The translations under genes and the position numbers were made by a program. A model generated the notes under the pieces. The model was not told the origin of the DNA and made no database searches. It saw only the letters and a program-made list of their open reading frames with translations. 64,000 bases of DNA from Prosapia bicincta (taxonomy: Eukaryota; Arthropoda; Insecta; Hemiptera; Cercopidae), in contig JBAIZL010000003.1 in assembly GCA_036971475.1 (NCBI GenBank), positions 102,979,733 through 103,043,732 on the forward strand, in the 5' to 3' direction. Shown piece after piece: positions 53,226-64,000 of the stretch (the first letter of the stretch is position 1; each line of letters opens with the position of its first letter).

Positions 53226-54535
53226 GTCTACCTGCGTTTTACTAGAGGTTACTTGTTGTCTATTGTAGGCTACCTGCTCTTTATTGGAGTCTACCTACTT
53301 TCTATTGGAGTCTACCAGCTCTCTATAGGAGTCTACCAGCTCTCTCTTGGAGTCTACCTGTTCTCTATTGAAGTCTACCTGCTTTCTACTAGAGGCTACT
53401 GGTTGTCTATTGCAGTCTACTAGCCCTCTATTTGAGTCTACCTACTTTCTATTGGAGTCTACCTACTCTCTATTGAAGTCTACCTGCTTTCTACTAGAGG
53501 TAATTGCTGTCTATTGGAATCTACCAGCTCTCTATTTGAGTCTACCTACTCCCTATAAGAAGCTACATGCTGTCTGTTTGAGTCTACCTACTCTCTATTG
53601 GAGTCTACCTACTCTCTATTGGAGGTTATCTGCTCTCTATTAAAGTCTACCTGCTCTTTATTCGAGTCTACCTACACTCTATTAAAGTCTACTAGATCTC
53701 TATTGTAGGCTACCTGCTTTCTATTAAAGGCTACTTGCTGTCTGTTAGAATCTACCTACTCTCTATTGAAGTATACCATCTCTCTATGGGAATCTACCTG
53801 CTCTATTGGGCTATACCTACTCTCTATTGGAGTCTACTTGCTCTCTATCAAGACTATTTGCTGTCTTTTGGAATCTACCTGTTCTCTATTGAAGTCTACC
53901 TGGCCTTTATTTGACTCTACCTACCTCTAATGGAGTCTACCAGCTTTCTATAGGAGTTTATCAGCTCTCTATTGGAGTTTATCTGCTATCAATTAAAGTC
54001 TACCTGCTCTCTATTAAAAGCTACTTGCTCTCTATTTGAGTCTATCTGCTTTCTATTAAACTCTACCTACTCTTTATTGGACTCTACCTACCTCTCTTGG
54101 AGTCTGCCAGCTCTCTTTTGGAGTTTACCGGCCCTCTATTCTACTCTACCTACTCTTTATTGGACTCTACCTACCTCTATTGGAGTCCACCTGCTGTCTA
54201 TTGGAGTCTATCTGCCCTCCATGCGACTCTACCTACTCTTTATTCGACTCTACTTGCTCTCTATTGGACTCTACCTACTCTTTATTGGACTCTACCTACC
54301 TCTCTTGGAGTCTGCCAGCTCTCTTTTGGAGTTTACCTGCCCTCTATTCGACTCTACCTACTCTGTATTGGACTCTACCTACTTCTATTGGAGTCTACCT
54401 GCTCTCTATTGGACTCTACCTACTCTTTATTGGACTCTAGCTACTCTTTATTGGACTTTACCTTCCTTCAATGGAGTCTACCTTCTCTTTATTGGAATCT
54501 ATCTGTTCTCTATTGGAGTCTACCTGTACCCCTCC

Positions 54536-55850
54536 CTGGTATAAAAACTATAATTGTGGTTATTTAGGACTAAGGAAATAACATAAGTTTTCCCTGGTAA
54601 AGTGAGGAAATATAGCTTTGCATGGGTGAAGTCACTTACCCGAATCATTGAGAGATGTCTATCCATTACAATACTTTATGAAAAAGAAGATTAGGAAAAT
54701 AGATGGATTTAGGTACTACGTATACAAATATAATGAAACATTTTCTCTGGAAAAAGACGTGTTATGGCATTGCCTAAGTAGGGTCATTTACCTAAAGTAA
54801 ATTCTCTGTCAGGATCATGAAGAGGGGTTGACCAATTACACCCCTTGTAAATAATAAGATGAAAAAGCCCCTTGTAGAAAGTACAGATGAAATTATGTAT
54901 GTAAAGAAGGGACGTTAAAGTCTCATGGAACTGGAAATTAGCGAAAATTGTGCCGTTTTAGGGTAGAATATCTGTTGTGTCAAACAGCCATCTCTTTCTT
55001 TAAAACCAAATAAAAAAAAAAAATAGACTTATTTATTTCTAGAAGCCCTAACATTCCTTTTAAACTATCCTCGAAAATGGTAATACAGTATAGCCTCAAC
55101 CAGTTCGTTGTTTCTTGTAATTATACTACTTCTAACTCAATTACTTTGTTGCAGGTATTTTTTAGATGTGTGAAGTGATTACTTCTTTACTCGCGGTGAA
55201 CTAAACATGAAATTAAATCATTGCTTTAGCGTCATATAGGTATTATCTTCAGACGTCATCATCTTACAGCATATGCCTTATAACGTATGGTTTCATGTTA
55301 CAGCTGATTTTATGTTATAGGTTATGTTGTAGAACAGCTGTTTTACACTTAGGTTATTATTAAATAGTTTTGATCAGTTAATAGATACATTAATTTATTT
55401 TAATTTTGAAAAATCCCAATACCAATAAATCAATATAACGATAATAATAAGTTATGTGTTTTTAAACCAATTTGTAAAAGGAAAACATTTATAGGCAAAT
55501 CTTATACTTTTCAAAGAACTTATTTGAATTGTTAAAAACATTTGTATTTAGTAAACGTCTAATAAATGTTTTGTTACCCATTTATTGTATATTTATTACT
55601 ATTATTATTATTTACAGAATTTATTATTGATTAATATTGATTATTACAATATTTATTATCAACTACAGTAAATATTATTATTTAAATACATTCCTGTAAT
55701 AAAGTTGTAAAAATTAAATGAAAAATGTATAAATTCATATTTTTGTCGATTTTCGTTGAAACTGGCGAAACTATTAGCTCTACTTTTTCGGGACTCCCCC
55801 GATAGCCAGAAGCAAATTTTTTCACTGTATTTGTTCATGAAGAAATATAT
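54536..55850. other. AT-rich unique sequence
   Basis: No gene is supported. The stretch 55,590-55,690 is rich in ATT or TTA triplets. Small inverted words such as ACAGCTGATTTTATGTTATA and GTAGAACAGCTGT lie near 55,300-55,340. Confidence 0.5.
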
Positions 55851-57250
55851 GTTATTCGTGCATTAAGATACGATTCCGATAGTGACCGCAGCGACGGACT
55901 GCAACTACATTACAAAAAGGCTGCGACCGTAAACGGAAGTGTCGCCCCTATCTGCAGTTAGGCCAATGTTGATCACGGGGACGGATTGGTCTTGCAGTCG
56001 TTTAAAGTGTTGAAGGAGGAAGTATGTTATTCGTGCATTAAGATACGATTCCGATAGTGACCGCAGCGACGGACTGCAACTACATTACAAAAAGGCTGCG
56101 ACCGTAAACGGAAGTGTCGCCCCTAACTGCAGTTAGGCCAATGTTGATCACGGGGACGGATTGGTCTTGCAGTCGTTTAAAGTGTTGAAGGAGGAAGTAT
56201 GTTATTCGTGCATTAAGATACGATTCCGATAGTGACCGCAGCGACGGACTGCAACTACATTACAAAAAGGCTGCGACCGTAAACGGAAGTGTCGCCCCTA
56301 ACTGCAGTTAGGCCAATGTTGATCACGGGGACGGATTGGTCTTGCAGTCGTTTAAAGTGTTGAAGGAGGAAATATGTTATTCGTGCATTAAGATACGATT
56401 CCGATAGTGACCGCAGCGACGGACTGCAACTACATTACAAAAAGGCTGCGACCGTAAACGGAAGTGTCGCCCCTAACTGCAGTTAGGCCAATGTTGATCA
56501 CGGGGACGGATTGGTCTTGCAGTCGTTTAAAGTGTTGAAGGAGGAAGTATGTTATTCGTGCATTAAGATACGATTCCGATAGTGACCGCAGCGACGGACT
56601 GCAACTACATTACAAAAAGGCTGCGACCGTAAACGGAAGTGTCGCCCCTATCTGCAGTTAGGTCAATGTTGATCACGGGGACGGATTGGTCTTGCAGTCG
56701 TTTAAAGTGTTGAAGGAGGAAGTATGTTATTCGTGCATTAAGATACGATTCCGATAGTGACCGCAGCGACGGACTACAACTACATTACAAAAAGGCTGCG
56801 ACCGTAAACGGAAGTGTCGCCCCTATCTGCAGTTAGGCCAATGTTGATCACGGGGACGGATTGGTCTTGCAGTCGTTTAAAGTGTTGAAGGAGGAAATAT
56901 GTTATTCGTGCATTAAGATACGATTCCGTTAGTGACCGCAGCGACGGACTGCAACTACATTACAAAAAGGCTACGACCGTAAACGGAAGTGTCGCCCCTA
57001 TCTGCAGTTAGGCCAATGTTGATCACGGGGACGGATTGGTCTTGCAGTCGTTTAAAGTGTTGAAGGAGGAAATATGTTATTCGTGCATTAAGATACGATT
57101 CCGATAGTGACCGCAGCGACGGACTACAACTACATTACAAAAAGGCTGCGACCGTAAACGGAAGTGTCGCCCCTATCTGCAGTTAGGCCAATGTTGATCA
57201 CGGGGACGGATTGGTCTTGCAGTCGTTTAAAGTGTTGAAGGAGGAAATAT

Positions 57251-59179
57251 GTTATTCGTGCATTAAGATACGATTCCGATAGTGACCGCAGCGACGGACT
57301 GCAACTACATTACAAAAAGGCTGCGACCGTAAACGGAAGTGTCGCCCCTGTCTGCAGTTAGGCCAATGTTGATCACGGGGACGGATTGGTCTTGCAGTCG
57401 TTTAAAGTGTTGAAGGAGGAAATATGTTATTCGTGCATTAAGATACGATTCCGATAGTGACCGCAGCGACGGACTGCAACTACATTACAAAAAGGCTACG
57501 ACCGTAAACGGAAGTGTCGCCCCTGTCTGCAGTTAGGCCAATGTTGATCACGGGGACGGATTGGTCTTGCAGTCGTTTAAAGTGTTGAAGGAGGAAATAT
57601 GTTATTCGTGCATTAAGATACGATTCCGATAGTGACCGCAGCGACGGACTGCAACTACATTACAAAAAGGCTGCGACCGTAAACGGAAGTGTCGCCCCTA
57701 TCTGCAGTTAGGCCAATGTTGATCACGGGGACCGATTGGTCTTGCAGTCGTTTAAAGTGTTGAAGGAGGAAATATGTTATTCGTGCATTAAGATACGATT
57801 CCGATAGTGACCGCAGCGACGGACTGCAACTACATTACAAAAAGGCTGCGACCGTAAACGGAAGTGTCGCTCCTGTCTGCAGTTAGGCCAATGTTGTTCA
57901 CGGGGACGGATTGGTCTTGCAGTCGTTTAAAGTGTTGAAGGAGGAAATATGTTATTCGTGCATTAAGATACGATTCCGATAGTGACCGCAGCGACGGACT
58001 GCAACTACATTACAAAAAGGCTACGACCGTAAACGGAAGTGTCGCCCCTGTCTGCAGTTAGGCCAATGTTGATCACGGGGACGGATTGGTCTTGCAGTCG
58101 TTTAAAGTGTTGAAGGAGGAAATATGTTATTCGTGCATTAAGATACGATTCCGATAGTGACCGCAGCGACGGACTGCAACTACATTACAAAAAGGCTGCG
58201 ACCGTAAACGGAAGTGTCGCCCCTATCTGCAGTTAGGCCAATGTTGATCACGGGGACGGATTGGTCTTGCAGTCGTTTAAAGTGTTGAAGGAGGAAATAT
58301 GTTATTCGTGCATTAAGATACGATTCCGATAGTGACCGCAGCGACGGACTGCAACTACATTACAAAAAGGCTACGACCGTAAACGGAAGTGTCGCCCCTG
58401 TCTGCAGTTAGGCCAATGTTGATCACGGGGACGGATTGGTCTTGCAGTCGTTTAAAGTGTTGAAGGAGGAAATATGTTATTCGTGCATTAAGATACGATT
58501 CCGATAGTGACCGCAGCGACGGACTGCAACTACATTACAAAAAGGCTGCGACCGTAAACGGAAGTGTCGCCCCTATCTGCAGTTAGGCCAATGTTGATCA
58601 CGGGGACCGATTGGTCTTGCAGTCGTTTAAAGTGTTGAAGGAGGAAATATGTTATTCGTGCATTAAGATACGATTCCGATAGTGACCGCAGCGAAGGACT
58701 GCAACTACATTACAAAAAGGCTGCGACCGTAAACGGAAGTGTCGTCCCTATCTGCAGTTAGGTCAATGTTGATCACGGGGACGGATTGGTCTTGCAGTCG
58801 TTTAAAATGTTGAAGGAGGAAATATATGTTATTCGTGCATTAAGATACGATTCCGATAGTGACCGCAGCGACGGACTGCAACTACATTACAAAAAGGCTG
58901 CGACCGTAAACGGAAGTGTCGCCCCTATCTGCAGTTAGGTCAATGTTGATCACGGGGACGGATTGGTCTTGCAGTCGTTTAAAATGTTGAAGGAGGAAAT
59001 ATATGTTATTCGTGCATTAAGATACGATTCCGATAGTGACCGCAGCGACGGACTGCAACTACATTACAAAAAGGCTGCGACCGTAAACGGAAGTGTCGCC
59101 CCTATCTGCAATTAGGTCAATGTTGATCACGGGGACGGATTGGTCTTGCAGTCGTTTAAAGTGTTGAAGGAGGAAATAT
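57251..59179. repeat. Higher-order copy A, 11 x 175 bp = 1,929 bp
   Basis: Eleven units carry an ordered set of marks: CTACGACC versus CTGCGACC, CCCCTGTC versus CCCCTATC, GGGGACCGA, GCTCCTGTC with GTTGTTCACG, GCGAAGGAC with GTCGTCCC, AAAATGTTG with the extra AT twice, and CTGCAATTAGG. The same order recurs in copy B at an offset of 1,929 bp. Confidence 0.93.
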
Positions 59180-61108
59180 GTTATTCGTGCATTAAGATAC
59201 GATTCCGATAGTGACCGCAGCGACGGACTGCAACTACATTACAAAAAGGCTGCGACCGTAAACGGAAGTGTCGCCCCTGTCTGCAGTTAGGCCAATGTTG
59301 ATCACGGGGACGGATTGGTCTTGCAGTCGTTTAAAGTGTTGAAGGAGGAAATATGTTATTCGTGCATTAAGATACGATTCCGATAGTGACCGCAGCGACG
59401 GACTGCAACTACATTACAAAAAGGCTACGACCGTAAACGGAAGTGTCGCCCCTGTCTGCAGTTAGGCCAATGTTGATCACGGGGACGGATTGGTCTTGCA
59501 GTCGTTTAAAGTGTTGAAGGAGGAAATATGTTATTCGTGCATTAAGATACGATTCCGATAGTGACCGCAGCGACGGACTGCAACTACATTACAAAAAGGC
59601 TGCGACCGTAAACGGAAGTGTCGCCCCTATCTGCAGTTAGGCCAATGTTGATCACGGGGACCGATTGGTCTTGCAGTCGTTTAAAGTGTTGAAGGAGGAA
59701 ATATGTTATTCGTGCATTAAGATACGATTCCGATAGTGACCGCAGCGACGGACTGCAACTACATTACAAAAAGGCTGCGACCGTAAACGGAAGTGTCGCT
59801 CCTGTCTGCAGTTAGGCCAATGTTGTTCACGGGGACGGATTGGTCTTGCAGTCGTTTAAAGTGTTGAAGGAGGAAATATGTTATTCGTGCATTAAGATAC
59901 GATTCCGATAGTGACCGCAGCGACGGACTGCAACTACATTACAAAAAGGCTACGACCGTAAACGGAAGTGTCGCCCCTGTCTGCAGTTAGGCCAATGTTG
60001 ATCACGGGGACGGATTGGTCTTGCAGTCGTTTAAAGTGTTGAAGGAGGAAATATGTTATTCGTGCATTAAGATACGATTCCGATAGTGACCGCAGCGACG
60101 GACTGCAACTACATTACAAAAAGGCTGCGACCGTAAACGGAAGTGTCGCCCCTATCTGCAGTTAGGCCAATGTTGATCACGGGGACGGATTGGTCTTGCA
60201 GTCGTTTAAAGTGTTGAAGGAGGAAATATGTTATTCGTGCATTAAGATACGATTCCGATAGTGACCGCAGCGACGGACTGCAACTACATTACAAAAAGGC
60301 TACGACCGTAAACGGAAGTGTCGCCCCTGTCTGCAGTTAGGCCAATGTTGATCACGGGGACGGATTGGTCTTGCAGTCGTTTAAAGTGTTGAAGGAGGAA
60401 ATATGTTATTCGTGCATTAAGATACGATTCCGATAGTGACCGCAGCGACGGACTGCAACTACATTACAAAAAGGCTGCGACCGTAAACGGAAGTGTCGCC
60501 CCTATCTGCAGTTAGGCCAATGTTGATCACGGGGACCGATTGGTCTTGCAGTCGTTTAAAGTGTTGAAGGAGGAAATATGTTATTCGTGCATTAAGATAC
60601 GATTCCGATAGTGACCGCAGCGAAGGACTGCAACTACATTACAAAAAGGCTGCGACCGTAAACGGAAGTGTCGTCCCTATCTGCAGTTAGGTCAATGTTG
60701 ATCACGGGGACGGATTGGTCTTGCAGTCGTTTAAAATGTTGAAGGAGGAAATATATGTTATTCGTGCATTAAGATACGATTCCGATAGTGACCGCAGCGA
60801 CGGACTGCAACTACATTACAAAAAGGCTGCGACCGTAAACGGAAGTGTCGCCCCTATCTGCAGTTAGGTCAATGTTGATCACGGGGACGGATTGGTCTTG
60901 CAGTCGTTTAAAATGTTGAAGGAGGAAATATATGTTATTCGTGCATTAAGATACGATTCCGATAGTGACCGCAGCGACGGACTGCAACTACATTACAAAA
61001 AGGCTGCGACCGTAAACGGAAGTGTCGCCCCTATCTGCAATTAGGTCAATGTTGATCACGGGGACGGATTGGTCTTGCAGTCGTTTAAAGTGTTGAAGGA
61101 GGAAATAT
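59180..61108. repeat. Higher-order copy B, 11 x 175 bp = 1,929 bp
   Basis: The order of diagnostic marks is the same as in copy A. GCTCCTGTC is at 57,870 and 59,799, and GCGAAGGAC at 58,691 and 60,620. No difference between the copies was noticed by eye. A third copy starts at 61,109 but departs from the pattern in its third unit (GGGGACGG instead of GGGGACCG). Confidence 0.93.
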
Positions 61109-63737
61109 GTTATTCGTGCATTAAGATACGATTCCGATAGTGACCGCAGCGACGGACTGCAACTACATTACAAAAAGGCTGCGACCGTAAACGGAAGTGT
61201 CGCCCCTGTCTGCAGTTAGGCCAATGTTGATCACGGGGACGGATTGGTCTTGCAGTCGTTTAAAGTGTTGAAGGAGGAAATATGTTATTCGTGCATTAAG
61301 ATACGATTCCGATAGTGACCGCAGCGACGGACTGCAACTACATTACAAAAAGGCTACGACCGTAAACGGAAGTGTCGCCCCTGTCTGCAGTTAGGCCAAT
61401 GTTGATCACGGGGACGGATTGGTCTTGCAGTCGTTTAAAGTGTTGAAGGAGGAAATATGTTATTCGTGCATTAAGATACGATTCCGATAGTGACCGCAGC
61501 GACGGACTGCAACTACATTACAAAAAGGCTGCGACCGTAAACGGAAGTGTCGCCCCTATCTGCAGTTAGGCCAATGTTGATCACGGGGACGGATTGGTCT
61601 TGCAGTCGTTTAAAGTGTTGAAGGAGGAAATATGTTATTCGTGCATTAAGATACGATTCCGATAGTGACCGCAGCGACGGACTGCAACTACATTACAAAA
61701 AGGCTGCGACCGTAAACGGAAGTGTCGCCCCTATCTGCAGTTAGGTCAATGTTGATCACGGGGACGGATTGGTCTTGCAGTCGTTTAAAGTGTTGAAGGA
61801 GGAAATATGTTATTCGTGCATTAAGATACGATTCCGATAGTGACCGCAGCGACGGACTGCAACTACATTACAAAAAGGCTGCGACCGTAAACGGAAGTGT
61901 CGCCCCTATCTGCAGTTAGGTCAATGTTGATCACGGGGACGGATTGGTCTTGCAGTCGTTTAAAGTGTTGAAGGAGGAAATATGTTATTCGTGCATTAAG
62001 ATACGATTCCGATAGTGACCGCAGCGACGGACTGCAACTACATTACAAAAAGGCTGCGACCGTAAACGGAAGTGTCGCCCCTATCTGCAGTTAGGTCAAT
62101 GTTGATCACGAGGACGGATTGGTCTTGCAGTCGTTTAAAGTGTTGAAGGAGGAAATATGTTATTCGTGCATTAAGATACGATTCCGATAGTGACCGCAGC
62201 GACGGACTGCAACTACATTACAAAAAGGCTGCGACCGTAAACGGAAGTGTCGCCTCTATCTGCAGTTAGGTCAATGTTGATCACGGGGACGGATTGGTCT
62301 TGCAGTCGTTTAAAGTGTTGAAGGAGGAAATATATGTTATTCGTGCATTAAGATACGATTCCGATAGTGACCGCAGCGACGGACTGCAACTACATTACAA
62401 AAAGGCTGCGACCGTAAACGGAAGTGTCGCCCCTATCTGCAGTTAGGCCAATGTTGATCACGGGGACGGATTGGTCTTGCAGTCGTTTAAAGTGTTGAAG
62501 GAGGAAATATGTTATTCGTGCATTAAGATACGATTCCGATAGTGACCGCAGCGACGGACTGCAACTACATTACAAAAAGGCTGCGACCGTAAACGGAAGT
62601 GTCGCCCCTATCTGCAGTTAGGTCAATGTTGATCACGGGGACGGATTGGTCTTGCAGTCGTTTAAAGTGTTGAAGGAGGAAATATGTTATTCGTGCATTA
62701 AGATACGATTCCGATAGTGACCGCAGCGACGGACTGCAACTACATTACAAAAAGGCTGCGACCGTAAACGGAAGTGTCGCCCCTATCTGCAGTTAGGTCA
62801 ATGTTGATCACGGGGACGGATTGGTCTTGCAGTCGTTTAAAGTGTTGAAGGAGGAAATATGTTATTCGTGCATTAAGATACGATTCCGATAGTGACCGCA
62901 GCGACGGACTGCAACTACATTACAAAAAGGCTGCGACCGTAAACGGAAGTGTCGCCCCTATCTGCAGTTAGGTCAATGTTGATCACGGGGACGGATTGGT
63001 CTTGCAGTCGTTTAAAGTGTTGAAGGAGGAAATATGTTATTCGTGCATTAAGATACGATTCCGATAGTGACCGCAGCGACGGACTGCAACTACATTACAA
63101 AAAGGCTACGACCGTAAACGGAAGTGTCGCCCCTGTCTGCAGTTAGGTCAATGTTGATCACGGGGACGGATTGGTCTTGCAGTCGTTTAAAGTGTTGAAG
63201 GAGGAAATATGTTATTCGTGCATTAAGATACGATTCCGATAGTGACCGCAGCGACGGACTGCAACTACATTACAAAAAGGCTGCGACCGTAAACGGAAGT
63301 GTCGCCCCTATCTGCAGTTAGGTCAATGTTGATCACGGGGACGGATTGGTCTTGCAGTCGTTTAAAGTGTTGAAGGAGGAAATATGTTATTCGTGCATTA
63401 AGATACGATTCCGATAGTGACCGCAGCGACGGACTGCAACTACATTACAAAAAGGCTGCGACCGTAAACGGAAGTGTCGCCCCTATCTGCAGTTAGGTCA
63501 ATGTTGATCACGAGGACGGATTGGTCTTGCAGTCGTTTAAAGTGTTGAAGGAGGAAATATGTTATTCGTGCATTAAGATACGATTCCGATAGTGACCGCA
63601 GCGACGGACTGCAACTACATTACAAAAAGGCTGCGACTGTAAACGGAGGTGTCGCCCCTATCTGCAGTTAGGTCAATGTTGATCACGGGGACGGATTGGT
63701 CTTGCAGTCGTTTAAAGTGTTGAAGGAGGCAATATGT

Positions 63738-64000
63738 CTACCGATCAAATTGAAATATATCTTGTAGCCTTTTTTCACAACCGGTTAGGACCAGACTTAA
63801 ATATCTCTTGGCTTCTGCTTTTTCTACAGGTAACAAGTTTCTTAGAGCTTCAGCAATGTGGCGGCTAAACAAATTATCGTCCTGCTTTTGTAATTACTGT
63901 AATAATGATTGCTTTTTTTTCTCTCTTCATCTTCTTTGCTTCGTGTTCGGCGTTTTACTGCTTTTTGAGTTTGTTCTCTGGAGTCTGCAATAAAATTGTC
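63738..64000 (-). pseudogene. C-terminal end of a BESS-like (MADF-BESS type?) protein, frameshifted, partial
   Basis: On the minus strand a frame is open from the window edge. It encodes a basic, charged linker (QTQKAVKRRTRSKEDEERKK). It closes at a TAA, but from about 63,886 the next frame continues with DDNLFSRHIAEALRNLLPVE and KAEAKRYLSLVLTGCEKRLQ, then DIFQFDR and TAG (63,740-63,738). The two frames join if one base is missing from the T4 run at 63,886-63,889 (AAAA on the coding strand). A charged linker followed by a short D-x-L-F-x-x-x-(I/V)-A-x-x-L-(R/K)-x-L ... A-K helix pair resembles the C-terminus of insect MADF/BESS DNA-binding proteins. A splice acceptor (TTTTATTGCAG) ends at 63,985, so an exon starting at 63,984 is possible. 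It may be a pseudogene, a domesticated transposon protein, or a real gene with a sequencing error. Family assignment is inference. Confidence 0.5.

Larger units (their letters stand above)
52860..54535. repeat. Degenerate 21-bp repeat array
   Basis: The unit CTCTATTGGAGTCTACCTAC plus T (21 bp) repeats for about 1.7 kb with many substitutions and some indels. Larger blocks are duplicated. The marker CTACTAGAGG recurs near 52,973, 53,090, 53,386 and 53,491. A ten-unit block containing CCTCTCTTGGAGTCTGCCAG recurs at 54,091 and 54,299. Because 21 is a multiple of three and the unit lacks stops, several plus frames stay open and give heptads such as ESTCSLL. They shift and stop repeatedly and have no gene context, so they are not considered coding. 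Confidence 0.95.
55851..63735. repeat. 175-bp satellite array, 45 units
   Basis: The monomer begins GTTATTCGTGCATTAAGATA and contains CCGATAGTGACCGCAGCGAC, GGCTGCGACCGTAAACGGAA, GTGTCGCCCCTATCTGCAGT and GATCACGGGGACGGATTGGT. It ends GTTGAAGGAGGAAATAT. Starts at 55,851, 56,026, 56,201 and 56,376 give a period of 175 bp. Five units carry an extra AT (AAATATAT; for example before 58,826 and 60,747), so 45 units account for the whole length. It is rich in CpG and clearly higher in G+C than flanking DNA. No open frame longer than 60 codons exists, and no tRNA, 5S or snRNA signature was recognised. Confidence 0.98.

Noticed and set aside
52913..53643. 110- and 98-codon frames in the 21-bp array
   Set aside because: Same cause as above, and one runs through a (CT)n tract.
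53972..54567. 190-, 156- and 86-codon frames with ESTCSLL-like heptads
   Set aside because: Three overlapping frames are open because the 21-bp unit is stop-poor. They shift and end without conservation, so they are repeat by-products.
55851..63735. CENP-B box or 5S rDNA/snRNA cluster in the 175-bp satellite
   Set aside because: No match to the TTCG-N4-A-N2-CGGG core was found on either strand of the monomer, and no 5S internal control region or snRNA motif was recognised.
63808..63993. Plus-strand 61-codon frame beginning at TTG
   Set aside because: It has no ATG start, and it is the antisense of a more convincing minus-strand coding segment.

Overview
The window is eukaryotic, AT-rich, gene-poor DNA, most likely from an arthropod (probably an insect) heterochromatic or pericentromeric region. 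About three quarters of it is tandem repeat. There is no bacterial-type gene organisation. The other signs are very long (GT)n and (AT)n tracts, LINE-3'-tail-like sequence ending in TACA repeats, fold-back elements, and one intron-era protein fragment with a BESS-like C-terminus. Species cannot be fixed from sequence alone.

Layout. 1-30,800: one giant satellite with a 77-bp monomer (about 400 copies). It has two subfamilies that switch at about 26,590 and several nested higher-order duplications (about 1,462, 2,375, 2,800, 3,225 and 3,400 bp). 30,926-39,130: mostly unique AT-rich DNA. It carries three related elements built from inverted repeats, all sitting next to (AT)n or (GT)n microsatellites. 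Their shared motif is that of a hammerhead ribozyme (CTGATGA, hairpin, GAAA) followed by a palindromic AAGCTT, and one element keeps an intact-looking core. 39,130-39,600: three tandem, diverged copies of a LINE/SINE-like 3' tail. 39,625-46,983: a satellite with 128-bp units that grades through intermediates into about 60 units of 104 bp. 46,984-52,860: unique DNA with small repeats: a 14-bp GC-rich triplet, a 26-bp repeat, a near-perfect 194-bp tandem duplication, a tRNA-Gln-like relic, a 29/115-bp repeat and a 49-bp-arm palindrome. 52,860-54,535: a degenerate 21-bp repeat with (CT)n expansions. 54,536-55,850: AT-rich unique DNA. 55,851-63,735: 45 copies of a 175-bp satellite that is richer in G+C than its surroundings, including two exact-looking 11-mer higher-order copies of 1,929 bp. 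63,738-64,000: on the minus strand, the C-terminal end of a protein-coding gene or pseudogene, whose stop codon lies within a few bases of the 175-bp array.

Only the last item is convincing protein-coding sequence. The other long open frames in the window are by-products of tandem repeats. The most unusual features are the microsatellite-linked hammerhead-like fold-back elements, the direct record of satellite birth at 39.6-40.7 kb, and the satellite array fused to the 3' end of a coding sequence.
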